A DNA stretch of 64,000 nt. Origin: Neorhizobium sp. SHOUNA12A. Its GTDB lineage: Bacteria > Pseudomonadota > Alphaproteobacteria > Rhizobiales > Rhizobiaceae. The translations under genes and the position numbers were made by a program. The notes under the pieces were generated by a model, which was given only the letters and a program-made list of their open reading frames with translations, made no database searches and was not told the DNA's origin. Positions 55,911 through 64,000 of this stretch are shown in pieces (the first letter of the stretch is position 1; each line of letters opens with the position of its first letter). The DNA lies in the NCBI RefSeq assembly GCF_023006505.1, contig NZ_JALBGV010000027.1, positions 1-64,000 of the forward strand. Direction: 5' to 3'.

Positions 55911-56771
55911 TCAATGCTCATAGAAATCCGAGATGATCTTCCACGCCTCTTCCGCGGTCTCCACGAAACTGATGAGGTTGAGGTCGTCCGGAGCGATCGT
56001 CCCGAATTCCGCCAGCGCGCCAAAATTGATGATGCCGCGCCAGAAGGCTTCGCTGAACAGGATGAGCGGCATGCGTTCCATGCGCTTGGTCTGGATGAGG
56101 GTCAGCGCCTCGAACATTTCGTCCAGCGTGCCGAACCCGCCGGGGAAAACGACGACTGCCTTGGCCCGCATCATGAAATGCATCTTGCGGATGGCGAAAT
56201 AGTGGAAGTTGAAGCTGAGTTCCGGCGTCACGTAGCGGTTCGGGGCCTGCTCGTGGGGCAGCATGATGTTGAGGCCGATGCTCGGCGCGCCGGCATCAGC
56301 CGCACCACGGTTGCCGGCCTCCATGACGCCCGGCCCGCCGCCGGTCACCACCACATATTCCTGATGATTGTAGCTCGCGGAATGCCTGCCGCAGAGGGCG
56401 GCGAACTTGCGCGCCTCCTCGTAATAAACCGAGGCCGCTTCGAGGTTCTGGCGCTGCGTGTCGTTGCGGGCGGCCCAGGCGCTCTGGCCGGGCGCCGGGA
56501 TGCGCGCGCCGCCGAACAGCACCACGGTCGATTTGATGCCGCGCTCGGCAAGCGCCATTTCCGTCTTCATCAGCTCGAGCTGGAGACGGACGGGGCGAAG
56601 CTCCTCGCGGCTGAGAAACTCGTCATCCGCATAGGCGAGGCGATAGGAATGCGATTCCGTCTGCGGCGTCCTCGGCTGGACTGCGGCATCGTTTTTGTCC
56701 GCCTTGTTGTCCTTCAGCGGATCCCAGGCCCCGTCCTTGCGTCGCGGGCCATCCTTCTTCGCCTTTGCCAT
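55911..56771 (-). CDS. LOG-family protein (TIGR00730 type)
   Basis: This 286-residue protein has the LOG motifs VVLFGGARIPAPGQ, GGGPGVMEAGNRGA and the catalytic PGGFGTLDEMFEAL. LOG enzymes hydrolyse nucleoside 5'-monophosphates such as cytokinin ribotides to free base. It carries about 70 extra N-terminal residues, polar and charged, compared with the minimal family. ATG 56771 with AAGGA eight bases upstream is favoured over ATG 56777. It is divergent from dapD. Whether it releases cytokinin, as in plant-associated bacteria, or has a house-cleaning role is unknown. Confidence 0.9.
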   Translation of the reverse strand: MAKAKKDGPRRKDGAWDPLKDNKADKNDAAVQPRTPQTESHSYRLAYADDEFLSREELRPVRLQLELMKTEMALAERGIKSTVVLFGGARIPAPGQSAWAARNDTQRQNLEAASVYYEEARKFAALCGRHSASYNHQEYVVVTGGGPGVMEAGNRGAADAGAPSIGLNIMLPHEQAPNRYVTPELSFNFHYFAIRKMHFMMRAKAVVVFPGGFGTLDEMFEALTLIQTKRMERMPLILFSEAFWRGIINFGALAEFGTIAPDDLNLISFVETAEEAWKIISDFYEH

Positions 56772-56816
56772 TCGCATGATCCTTCCGGCGTCAAATGCAT
56801 TGACGCCAATTCACAT

Positions 56817-56845
56817 TGACGCTTGAGTGGCGGTCGCTTAGATCA
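56817..56845 (+). promoter_or_regulatory. Promoter of dapD
   Basis: TTGACG (56817-56822) and TAGATC (56840-56845) are 17 bp apart and 63 bp before dapD, in the right orientation for a sigma70-type promoter. Confidence 0.5.
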
Positions 56846-56907
56846 AAAGACACCAAATGGCCACCTCTCCCACCATCACGATACAGAGTGACGTTTAAGG
56901 ATTTCCC

Positions 56908-57762
56908 ATGAGCAGCTCCGACTTCTCTTCCCTCGAAAAGACCATCGAGACCGCCTTCGACAACCGCGACGGCGTGACGGTTTCGACCAAAGGGGAAATC
57001 CGCGATGCGGTCGAGGAAGCGCTCAACCTGCTCGACAGCGGTCAGGCGCGGGTCGCAAGCCGCGGCGAAGACGGAACCTGGACCGTGCACCAATGGCTGA
57101 AGAAGGCCGTTCTGCTGTCCTTCCGCCTCAACGACATGGAAGTGGTCAAGAACGGCCCCGGTGCCTCCACCTGGTGGGACAAGGTGCCTTCCAAATTCGA
57201 GAACTGGGGTGAAAACCAGTTCCGCGCTGCTGGTTTCCGCGCCGTGCCGAACGCTGTCGTGCGGCGCTCGGCCCATATCGCCAAGAACGTCGTCCTGATG
57301 CCATCCTTCGTCAACCTCGGCGCCTATGTCGATGAAGGCACGATGGTCGACACCTGGGCGACGGTCGGCTCCTGCGCCCAGATCGGCAAGCATGTGCATC
57401 TTTCCGGCGGCGTCGGCATCGGCGGCGTGCTGGAGCCGATGCAGGCCGGCCCGACCATCATCGAGGACAATTGTTTCATCGGCGCCCGTTCGGAAGTCGT
57501 CGAAGGCTGCATCGTCCGCCAGGGCTCAGTGCTCGGAATGGGCGTGTTCATCGGCAAGTCGACCAAGATCGTCGATCGTGCCACCGGCGAGATCAGCTAT
57601 GGCGAAGTGCCGCCCTACTCTGTCGTCGTCGCCGGCACGATGCCGGGCAAGCCGTTCCCGAACGGAGACATGGGACCGGGCCTTTATTGTGCCGTGATCG
57701 TCAAGCGCGTCGACGAGCAGACCCGCTCCAAGACCGCTATCAACGAACTGCTGCGCGATTGA
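56908..57762 (+). CDS. dapD: Tetrahydrodipicolinate N-succinyltransferase
   Basis: DapD succinylates tetrahydrodipicolinate in lysine and diaminopimelate synthesis. The 284-residue protein has an N-terminal helical domain with FRLNDMEVV, then the left-handed beta helix with hexapeptide repeats ([40 protein letters not shown]) and the C-terminal [19 protein letters not shown]. Length is as in E. coli (274). ATG 56908 follows AAGGA. The next gene is dapE, nine bp away, the following step but one in the pathway. Confidence 0.97.
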   Translation: MSSSDFSSLEKTIETAFDNRDGVTVSTKGEIRDAVEEALNLLDSGQARVASRGEDGTWTVHQWLKKAVLLSFRLNDMEVVKNGPGASTWWDKVPSKFENWGENQFRAAGFRAVPNAVVRRSAHIAKNVVLMPSFVNLGAYVDEGTMVDTWATVGSCAQIGKHVHLSGGVGIGGVLEPMQAGPTIIEDNCFIGARSEVVEGCIVRQGSVLGMGVFIGKSTKIVDRATGEISYGEVPPYSVVVAGTMPGKPFPNGDMGPGLYCAVIVKRVDEQTRSKTAINELLRD

Positions 57763-57771
57763 TCCGATCAA

Positions 57772-58968
57772 ATGTCTGCTGCCGATCCCATCGCCAATCT
57801 CCAGACGCTGATCCGCTGCCCCTCGGTGACCCCTGCCGAGGGCGGCGCGCTTGCGGCGCTCGAGGCGATGCTGCTTCCGCTCGGATTCAAGGTCGAGCGG
57901 ATGGTGGCGACGGAACCCGGCATGCCGGACATCGAGAACCTCTATGCCCGGCTCGGCACCGACGCCCCGCATCTGATGTTTGCCGGCCACACGGACGTAG
58001 TGCCGCCGGGAGACGAGACGTCTTGGAGTAAGCCGCCTTTTGCCGCCGAGATCGTCGGCGGCGAGCTGTTCGGCCGCGGCGCGGTGGACATGAAGGGTGG
58101 CATCGCCTGTTTCGTCGCAGCGGTCGCCCGCCATATCGATCTGCATGGCGCGCCAAGAGGCTCGATCTCCTTCCTGATCACCGGCGACGAGGAAGGCCAG
58201 GCCGTCAACGGCACCGAGAAGCTGCTGAAATGGGCGGCCGAGAGGGGCGAGACCTGGGATGCCTGCCTCGTCGGCGAGCCGACCAATCCGGATGCGCTCG
58301 GCGACATGATCAAGATCGGCCGGCGCGGTTCGGTCTCCGGCAAGGTCACCGTCTTCGGCGTCCAGGGCCATGCGGCCTACCCGCACCTTGCCGACAATCC
58401 GGTACGCGGCCTACTGCCGCTCGCCTCAGTGCTGATGAATCCGCCCTTCGACGGCGGCACGGCGGAATTCCCGGCCTCCAATCTGGAAGTGACCTCCGTC
58501 GATGTGGGCAATCCGGCGACCAACGTCATTCCGGCCAAGGCGGCGTTCGCCTTCAACATCCGCTTCAACGACACCTGGACCGCCGATACGGTCAAAGCCG
58601 AGATCGTCAGGCGGCTCGACGCAGCAGCGATTGGTAGCCCGCTGCGCCCGGAGCGCGATCCGGCGCGCTACGACATCACCTGGGCAGAACGCCCGAGCCA
58701 CGTGTTCCTGACCCGCAACAATGCCCTGATCGCTTCGCTATCGGGTGCCGTCGAAAACGTGACCGGCAAGGTGCCGAAACTTTCGACGACAGGCGGCACC
58801 TCGGATGCCCGGTTCATCAAGGATTATTGCCCGGTCGTCGAATTCGGCCTTGTCGGGCAGACCATGCATATGATCGATGAGCGCGTAGCCCTTGCCGATC
58901 TGGAGACGCTCACCCAAATCTATGGGACCTTCATCTCCCGCTGGTTCGATAATGCCCTCCTATCTTGA
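57772..58968 (+). CDS. dapE: Succinyl-diaminopimelate desuccinylase
   Basis: DapE removes succinate from N-succinyl-diaminopimelate. The 398-residue M20 metallopeptidase-fold protein has the metal ligands in FAGHTDVVPPGD, the catalytic FLITGDEEGQAVNG, IGRRGSVSGKVTVFGVQGHAAYPH (given as RRGSVSGKVTVFGVQGHAA) in the dimerisation domain, and the terminal EFGLVGQTMHMIDERV. Length fits the family. It overlaps the first of two membrane proteins by 17 bp, which suggests those are in the same operon. Confidence 0.97.
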   Translation: MSAADPIANLQTLIRCPSVTPAEGGALAALEAMLLPLGFKVERMVATEPGMPDIENLYARLGTDAPHLMFAGHTDVVPPGDETSWSKPPFAAEIVGGELFGRGAVDMKGGIACFVAAVARHIDLHGAPRGSISFLITGDEEGQAVNGTEKLLKWAAERGETWDACLVGEPTNPDALGDMIKIGRRGSVSGKVTVFGVQGHAAYPHLADNPVRGLLPLASVLMNPPFDGGTAEFPASNLEVTSVDVGNPATNVIPAKAAFAFNIRFNDTWTADTVKAEIVRRLDAAAIGSPLRPERDPARYDITWAERPSHVFLTRNNALIASLSGAVENVTGKVPKLSTTGGTSDARFIKDYCPVVEFGLVGQTMHMIDERVALADLETLTQIYGTFISRWFDNALLS

Positions 58969-59572
58969 AGTCAGGCTCTACCTCGGCGGTCTCTGGCTGC
59001 TGATCAGGGGCGATGCGCGCGGTCTGCGACCGTTCGACATTTCGGACCAGGGCGTATTGCGTTCGTTCTGGGCGGCGGGCTGGTGCGCGCCGGCATTGAT
59101 TGTCGGCTGGATCGTTCAGCGGATGGAATACCTTCGTCATTTCCCTCAACGCGAGGACTATTCCTTCATCTTTTTCCTGAAGATGCTGGTCCTCGAAGCG
59201 GCCCAGTGGGTCGTGCCGGCCGCGGCGCTCATCGCCCTCGGCTTCATTCTGCGCTTCATGCCGCTCGTGCCGATCCTGATCGTGGTGCGCAACTGGTTTG
59301 CCGTCCCGCTCGCCTATGCGATCCATGCGGTTTATTCGCCCATCGCTTTCCTATCTGCCCAGCAAGGTGGCGCCATGGGGCTTGCCGGTTACGCTTCGAT
59401 AATTCTGGCGGCAACCATTCTGATCGCCGCGCTTTTCCTCGCCTGGTGCGTTCTAAGAACAGTCATGGGTGGCCCGGTGATGATCCGCATTGCCTCCCTG
59501 GGACTTGTGCTCCTGACCGACATGTTTGTTGCGCGCGAACTGGAGAATATCATGGGGGTTTCGTTAACCTGA
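58952..59572 (+). CDS. Unknown multi-pass membrane protein, copy 1 of a tandem pair
   Basis: This 206-residue integral membrane protein begins MPSYLEVRLYLGGLWLLIRG and then DISDQGVLRSFWAAGW, followed by five or so hydrophobic segments. It is not a family I can name. Its first 40 residues are about 70 percent identical to the next gene, and both share the same topology, so they are tandem duplicates. ATG 58952 lies inside the dapE end (17-bp overlap), indicating operon expression with dapDE. A link to lysine or peptidoglycan synthesis is possible but only from context. Confidence 0.85.
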   Translation: MPSYLEVRLYLGGLWLLIRGDARGLRPFDISDQGVLRSFWAAGWCAPALIVGWIVQRMEYLRHFPQREDYSFIFFLKMLVLEAAQWVVPAAALIALGFILRFMPLVPILIVVRNWFAVPLAYAIHAVYSPIAFLSAQQGGAMGLAGYASIILAATILIAALFLAWCVLRTVMGGPVMIRIASLGLVLLTDMFVARELENIMGVSLT

Positions 59573-59605
59573 TGCGTGATTTCGCCGTTTTGCGAGGAGG
59601 CCGCC

Positions 59606-60202
59606 TTGCCCTCCTATGCTGAAGTCAGACTTTATCTGAGCGGTCTCTGGCTGCTGATCCGCGGCGATGCGCAGGGTTTCCGCCTGCTCGACATTTCCGA
59701 TCGCGGCATGATGCGCTCGTTCTGGGCGTTCGTCTGGTGCCTGCCGGGCGCGTTCATCTCGTGGCTGTGGTGGCGAGACTATTTGCTTGAGGGCATGCCG
59801 TCCGGCGCCCGGATCGGCGGGATTTTCTTCGTTCGCATGGCAATGCTGGAAATCTTCAACTGGCTGGTGCCGCTGATCCTTGCCGGCATACTCTGCTCAC
59901 TGCTCGGCATCGCCCGAAAGTTTCCGGCGGTCGTCGTCACCGTCAACTGGCTCTCGGTTCCCTTCGCCTATCTCTACGGCCTGCTGAGCCTGCGTTTCCT
60001 GTTGCCGTCGAGACTCGATACCGCCCTGGCGCTGGTCCATTTCGCGCTGCTGCTCGTGATGATCATTTCGATATCGCGGGTGATGCGGATGATCTGCGGG
60101 CCGCAGCCGCTGATGATCACAACGTTGGTGCTGGTGCTGATCGTGCCGAGCATGCTGCTGACCGAAGCGCTGCAGCGTTTCCTCGGCATTTACCCACTCT
60201 GA
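59606..60202 (+). CDS. Unknown multi-pass membrane protein, copy 2 of a tandem pair
   Basis: This 198-residue membrane protein begins PSYAEVRLYLSGLWLLIRGD and DISDRGMMRSFWAFVW, closely matching copy 1, with about five hydrophobic segments (for example WLVPLILAGILCSLLGIARK). By alignment with copy 1 (ATGCCCTCCTAT) the start is TTG 59606 (TTGCCCTCCTAT), with GAGGAGG five bases upstream. An in-frame ATG at 59576 would add ten residues that copy 1 lacks. No function is known. It converges on truA. Confidence 0.8.
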   Translation: MPSYAEVRLYLSGLWLLIRGDAQGFRLLDISDRGMMRSFWAFVWCLPGAFISWLWWRDYLLEGMPSGARIGGIFFVRMAMLEIFNWLVPLILAGILCSLLGIARKFPAVVVTVNWLSVPFAYLYGLLSLRFLLPSRLDTALALVHFALLLVMIISISRVMRMICGPQPLMITTLVLVLIVPSMLLTEALQRFLGIYPL

Positions 60203-60215
60203 CGAAGCCAGCGCT

Positions 60216-60980
60216 TCAGGGCTCTACGGGGTCGCCTGGATAATCGACCCGCATGAAATAAAGCCCCTCCGGCGGTGCCACCGGCCCGCAGGCCTTGCGG
60301 TCCCGGGCGTCCAATGCTGCGCGGACATCCGCCGGCGTCATGCGGCCTTCACCGGCCAGTTTCAGCGTGCCGGCGAGCGACCGTATCTGATTGTGCAGGA
60401 AACTCTGTGCCGTCGCGCGGATTTCGATCAGGTCGCCGCTGCGCGTGACATCCAGTATGTCCAGCGTGCGGACGGGATTTTTCGCCTGACAATGAACCGA
60501 ACGAAAGGTCGTGAAATCGTGCTTTCCGACGAGTGTCTGGGCTGCAGCATGCATGACTTCATGATCCAGATCCTTGGTGACCCACCAGGCACGCTTCGCA
60601 TCCAGCGCCAGCGGGCCGGCCCGTGAAATGATACGGTAGAGGTAATATCGCCGGACAGCCGAAAAGCGAGCGTCGAACGTATCATCGACAACCTGCACGC
60701 TGACGATGGCGACTTTCTCCCTGGCCATGCCGAGATAGGCATTCAGCGCGTCGCGCAGCCGGTGTGGCTGCCACGACCGCGTGAGATCGACATGCACCAC
60801 CTGTCCGCGCGCATGCACGCCGGAATCGGTGCGGCCGGCGCCCTTGACCACCACGGTCTCCTTGGTCAGAGACAGAATGGCATTTTCAAGCGCCGACTGT
60901 ACCGAGTGGCCGTTCTTCTGCTTCTGCCAGCCGACATAGGGCGTGCCGTCATATTCGACGATCATGCGGAATCGCGGCAT
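60216..60980 (-). CDS. truA: tRNA pseudouridine synthase A (38-40)
   Basis: TruA isomerises uridines 38-40 in the anticodon arm of many tRNAs. The 254-residue protein has the catalytic aspartate in [15 protein letters not shown], the N-terminal [14 protein letters not shown] and [13 protein letters not shown] near the end. Length is normal. Its ATG shares a base with the fmt stop (TGATG), so it is coupled to fmt. It is the last gene of def-fmt-truA. Confidence 0.97.
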   Translation of the reverse strand: MPRFRMIVEYDGTPYVGWQKQKNGHSVQSALENAILSLTKETVVVKGAGRTDSGVHARGQVVHVDLTRSWQPHRLRDALNAYLGMAREKVAIVSVQVVDDTFDARFSAVRRYYLYRIISRAGPLALDAKRAWWVTKDLDHEVMHAAAQTLVGKHDFTTFRSVHCQAKNPVRTLDILDVTRSGDLIEIRATAQSFLHNQIRSLAGTLKLAGEGRMTPADVRAALDARDRKACGPVAPPEGLYFMRVDYPGDPVEP

Positions 60981-61915
60981 CAGGAAAGCCTCGTGCCGGG
61001 CTCCAGCGGCGTCCCGCGCAGAAACTCCGCCGCGGCCAAGGGCTTGCCCCCGGCCTTCTGCAACTTGAGGAGCCGCACCGCACCCGCGCCGCAGGCAAGG
61101 GTCAGTGCGTCGTCAAGAACCGTTCCGGGCTCACCCTGCCCTTCGCCGACTTCCGAGAGGAGAACCTTTACGCGCTCCGGCCTGCCGTTGATCTCCGCCT
61201 CGAACCATGCGCCCGGAAACGGCGACAGACCGCGGATGTGGTTATGCACATCACGTGCGGTCTTCAAAAAATCGATGTGCGTCTCGCCCTTGTCGATCTT
61301 GGCGGCATAAAGCGCGCCTTCCGACGATTGCGGCGTCAGCGGCAGGTCGTCGGCTTCGAGTTTCCCCATCGCCTCGACCATCGCACGGGCTCCGACCAGC
61401 ATCAGCTTGTCGTGCAGCTCGCCCGCCGTCATGTTCTCGCCGATTTCGACTTCCCTCGTCAGCGCGACGGGGCCGGTATCGAGGCCCTTTTCCATCTGCA
61501 TGACCATCATGCCGGTCTTCTTGTCACCCGCCATGATCGCCCGCTGGATCGGCGCGGCACCGCGCCAGCGCGGCAGGAGCGAAGCGTGGCCGTTGTAACA
61601 ACCGAGCTGTGTGCCCGTCAGGATCGCTTCCGGCAGAAGAAGGCCGTAGGCGACGACGACGGCAACATCCGCCTTGAGTGCGCGGAATTTCTCGCGCTCA
61701 TCGGGATCCTTGAAATTGGCCGGCGTAAAAACGGGAATGCCCAGCAGTTCGGCGGCCTGATGGACCGGCGACTTGACCAGATCGAGCCCGCGGCGGCCGC
61801 CCGGGCGCGGCGGCTGGGTATAAACGGCGACGATCTCATGGCCCGCATGTTTCAGGCTCTGCAGCGTCGGTACGGAAAATTCCGGCGTTCCCATGAAGAT
61901 GATGCGAAGAGACAT
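60980..61915 (-). CDS. fmt: Methionyl-tRNA formyltransferase
   Basis: Fmt formylates the initiator methionyl-tRNA. The 311-residue protein has [18 protein letters not shown], the formyl-folate site [20 protein letters not shown] with the catalytic Asn and His, and DTGPVAL, then a C-terminal OB-fold domain with [23 protein letters not shown] 61915 is in the place conserved in the family; the upstream ribosome-binding site is weak. It lies 58 bp after def and overlaps truA. Confidence 0.97.
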   Translation of the reverse strand: MSLRIIFMGTPEFSVPTLQSLKHAGHEIVAVYTQPPRPGGRRGLDLVKSPVHQAAELLGIPVFTPANFKDPDEREKFRALKADVAVVVAYGLLLPEAILTGTQLGCYNGHASLLPRWRGAAPIQRAIMAGDKKTGMMVMQMEKGLDTGPVALTREVEIGENMTAGELHDKLMLVGARAMVEAMGKLEADDLPLTPQSSEGALYAAKIDKGETHIDFLKTARDVHNHIRGLSPFPGAWFEAEINGRPERVKVLLSEVGEGQGEPGTVLDDALTLACGAGAVRLLKLQKAGGKPLAAAEFLRGTPLEPGTRLS

Positions 61916-61973
61916 GGACGTTCCGCGTCTCAAGAGACCGCGCCTTCTTAACTCGGATCGCCTGAGCGACGGT

Positions 61974-62489
61974 TCAGACCGCCTTGGACTTGGCAGCCTT
62001 GGTGAATTTCTTGATCACCATCTCGCGCTTCAGGCGGGAGATATGGTCGATGAAAAGCACGCCATTCAGGTGATCGATCTCATGCTGCAGGCAGGTGGCG
62101 AGCAGGCCATCGGCCTCTACCACATATTCCTTGCCGTCGCGGCCCAGATGCTTGACGCTGACGGTCGCGGGCCGCTCGACCTCGGCGTAATATTCCGGAA
62201 TGGACAGGCAGCCTTCTTCGTAGACCGCGATTTCGTCGGAGGATCTGACGATCTCCGGATTGATGAAGACCTGCGGCTGCTTTTCCTCACCCTCACGCGC
62301 GATGTCGACGACCAGCAGGCGGCGCGGCACGCCGATCTGGATCGCAGCAAGGCCGATGCCCGGCGCGTCATACATGGTCTCCAGCATGTCGTCGGCGAGC
62401 CTCAGAAGCTCGGCGTCAACACGCTCTATCGGCTTGGAAACCTGACGCAGGATCGGGTCAGGCAGAATAATCAGAGGCTTGATCGTCAT
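61974..62489 (-). CDS. def: Peptide deformylase
   Basis: Def removes the formyl group from new proteins. The 171-residue metalloenzyme has the three family motifs: [10 protein letters not shown] (motif 1), [13 protein letters not shown] with the metal-ligand cysteine (motif 2) and [12 protein letters not shown] with the two histidines and the catalytic glutamate (motif 3). Length is as in E. coli. ATG 62489 begins [12 protein letters not shown]; frame upstream is not conserved in the family. It is the first gene of def-fmt-truA and divergent from rmuC. Confidence 0.97.
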   Translation of the reverse strand: MTIKPLIILPDPILRQVSKPIERVDAELLRLADDMLETMYDAPGIGLAAIQIGVPRRLLVVDIAREGEEKQPQVFINPEIVRSSDEIAVYEEGCLSIPEYYAEVERPATVSVKHLGRDGKEYVVEADGLLATCLQHEIDHLNGVLFIDHISRLKREMVIKKFTKAAKSKAV

Positions 62490-62600
62490 GGCTTCCCATA
62501 ACCCATCTTTTTTTCCGAAGGAATAGAAATTACGGACCGAGGAAGCGGAATGTTCACGTTTTGATCTTTTCAAGTGGCAAAATTCTGTTAGTTTCCCGCC

Positions 62601-63800
62601 ATGGATAATCTTGTTGCCAGCCTTTCCCGTTTCTTCGACGATCCGCGTGCTGCCGTCGCGGCGATGGTGTGTGGAGCGGCATTGCTGCTGTTATGGCTGT
62701 TTCTGGCGCGCCGGGCATCGCTCCGGCGTCAGGAAGAGGCGGCCTTGCGGGTGATGGAAGGCGAAGCCCGGCTTTCCGAACTTCTGAGAGCGCAGAGCGA
62801 GATGCAGGGACGGCTGTCGGCAATGGCGGAGACGCTTTCGACGCGGCAATCGGAACTTAACCAGTCGGTCAGCCAACGGCTCGACGGCATGACGCACCGG
62901 ATCGGCGCTAGCATCACCGAACAGACCAAATCGACGCACGAGAACCTGCAGCGGCTGCAGGAACGGCTGGCGGTGATTGACGCCGCCCAGAACAATATTC
63001 AAACGCTGGCAAAGGACGTCGTCGGCCTGCAGGCGATCCTGTCGAACAAGCAGACACGCGGCGCCTTCGGCCAGGGCCGAATGGAAGCGATCATTGCCGA
63101 CGGATTGCCGATGGGCGCCTATGGTTTCCAGACCACGCTTTCGAACGGCACCAGGCCGGACTGCACGATCAGGATGCCGAACGGCGCTCCGCCTTTGGTG
63201 ATCGATGCCAAATTTCCACTCGAAGCCTGGAACGCATTTCGCGAGGCCGCGGCACCCGAAGCCAGAAGGGCCGCCGCCCAGGCCTTCAAGCGCGACCTCG
63301 AGGTCCACATCCGCGATGTCTCGGAAAAGTACCTGATCCCGGGCGAAACGCAGGAAATGGCTTTCCTTTTCGTGCCGTCGGAATCGATCTTCGCGGAAAT
63401 CCACGAGCATTTCGAGAGCGCTGTGCAGAAGGCGCAACGTTCCCGCATCGTCATTGTCTCGCCCTCTCTCCTGATGCTGTCCATCCAGGTCATCCAGGCC
63501 GTACTGAAGGACCAGCGGATGCGCGAGCAGGCGCATCTCATCCAGGGCGAAGTGGCGCTGCTGATCGAGGATCTTTCCCGCCTCGACGACCGCACCCGCA
63601 AACTGCAGACACATTTCTTCGCGGCGCAGAAGGATGTCGAACAGATCCTCACCTCCACCGACAAGCTCAACCGCCGCGGCGCCAAGATCGAGGCTCTCGA
63701 ACTGGAGGCGCCGGCGGAGGCAGTCCGCGACCTGCCACAAGCGAAGGTGGTCGAAAGCCGTACTGGTCTTCTCAAACTGCGGGTGGTTGACGAGGAGTGA
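62601..63800 (+). CDS. rmuC: DNA recombination protein RmuC
   Basis: RmuC-family proteins limit recombination at inverted repeats; they have a nuclease-like fold. The 399-residue protein has an N-terminal membrane segment ([18 protein letters not shown]), a coiled coil to about residue 140, then the conserved core [58 protein letters not shown] and [21 protein letters not shown] 62601 is divergent from def. The gene is complete and ends 49 bp before ribokinase. Confidence 0.95.
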   Translation: MDNLVASLSRFFDDPRAAVAAMVCGAALLLLWLFLARRASLRRQEEAALRVMEGEARLSELLRAQSEMQGRLSAMAETLSTRQSELNQSVSQRLDGMTHRIGASITEQTKSTHENLQRLQERLAVIDAAQNNIQTLAKDVVGLQAILSNKQTRGAFGQGRMEAIIADGLPMGAYGFQTTLSNGTRPDCTIRMPNGAPPLVIDAKFPLEAWNAFREAAAPEARRAAAQAFKRDLEVHIRDVSEKYLIPGETQEMAFLFVPSESIFAEIHEHFESAVQKAQRSRIVIVSPSLLMLSIQVIQAVLKDQRMREQAHLIQGEVALLIEDLSRLDDRTRKLQTHFFAAQKDVEQILTSTDKLNRRGAKIEALELEAPAEAVRDLPQAKVVESRTGLLKLRVVDEE

Positions 63801-63849
63801 TCCTCTCGGGCAGTGTCGCGCGACTTTTAATCAAGCACGCAGGCCCACC

Positions 63850-64000
63850 ATGATCACCGTCCTCGGCTCCATCAACATGGACCTCATCGCCACGACCGAA
63901 CGTCTGCCCCAGCCGGGCGAGACGGTGGCTGGATCGAGCTTTGCGACGGCGGCCGGTGGCAAGGGCGCCAATCAGGCGCTCGCCGCACGCCGTGCCGGAA
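63850..64000 (+). CDS. rbsK: Ribokinase, N-terminal part (runs off window)
   Basis: The first 50 residues, [20 protein letters not shown], then [29 protein letters not shown], match the first PfkB signature of ribokinase, where GGKGANQA is diagnostic. The enzyme phosphorylates ribose to ribose-5-phosphate. The gene is cut by the window end, not truncated biologically as far as can be seen. Confidence 0.88.
   Translation, partial: MITVLGSINMDLIATTERLPQPGETVAGSSFATAAGGKGANQALAARRAG

Overview
The window is a stretch of chromosome from an alphaproteobacterium, most likely of the Rhizobiaceae (Rhizobium, Agrobacterium, Neorhizobium or Sinorhizobium type). The evidence is the high GC content, the gene order phoR-pstSCAB-phoU-phoB, the block rpmH-rnpA-yidC-yihA-argB, the block dapD-dapE with truA-fmt-def, and protein sequences typical of that family. 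I cannot name the species. No insertion sequence, prophage, CRISPR array or rRNA operon is visible. Most genes are ordinary housekeeping genes, with accessory catabolic and biosynthetic islands between them.

Layout. 0.1-8.5 kb: a PACE-type efflux protein, then on the minus strand the complete phosphate-starvation locus phoR, pstS, pstC, pstA, pstB, phoU, phoB. A three-repeat PHO box lies before pstS and a strong hairpin terminator lies between pstS and pstC. 8.7-12.5 kb: a PPK2 polyphosphate kinase divergent from phoR, an unknown membrane protein, a nitronate monooxygenase, tRNA-Thr(CGT) and a DUF6074-like small protein. 12.9-21.2 kb: a siderophore-interacting reductase, then a possible catabolic island. 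The island holds an alpha/beta hydrolase, LigA- and LigB-like extradiol dioxygenase subunits, a YciI-like protein, a short MetE-like protein, an RraA-type aldolase, a DapA-type aldolase, an L-2-hydroxyglutarate-oxidase-like flavoprotein and a D-2-hydroxyacid dehydrogenase. 21.4-25.4 kb: a small operon of acyl carrier protein, acyl-AMP ligase and an NH3-dependent NadE-like enzyme, facing a GNAT-like protein.

25.5-42.5 kb: a PRC-barrel protein, fadD, a lipoprotein alpha/beta hydrolase, pgi, fructokinase, pyrE, a membrane diguanylate cyclase, a small secreted protein, pyrC, a Sel1-repeat protein, a proline-racemase-family enzyme with an unusual SDR, a GT39-type glycosyltransferase, and a two-gene FMN-oxidase/NTF2-like operon divergent from a LysR regulator. 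42.6-46.6 kb: tRNA-Arg(ACG), an orphan membrane histidine kinase and a chemoreceptor with a C-terminal adaptation-enzyme docking pentapeptide. 47.0-52.1 kb: rpmH (44 codons), rnpA, yidC, yihA, a fasciclin-domain protein and argB. 52.1-63.8 kb: a PEP-mutase-like protein, a DMT transporter, a pyrimidine 5'-nucleotidase, an EF-hand protein, a short coiled-coil protein, a LOG-family protein, dapD, dapE, two tandem paralogous membrane proteins, truA, fmt, def and rmuC. The window ends inside a ribokinase gene.

The loci that repay most attention are the acyl carrier protein/ligase/NadE-like operon, the LigAB-centred island with two helically phased 12-bp operator-like repeats upstream, the tandem membrane paralogues whose second copy appears to start with TTG, and an SDR whose catalytic lysine is replaced by alanine.
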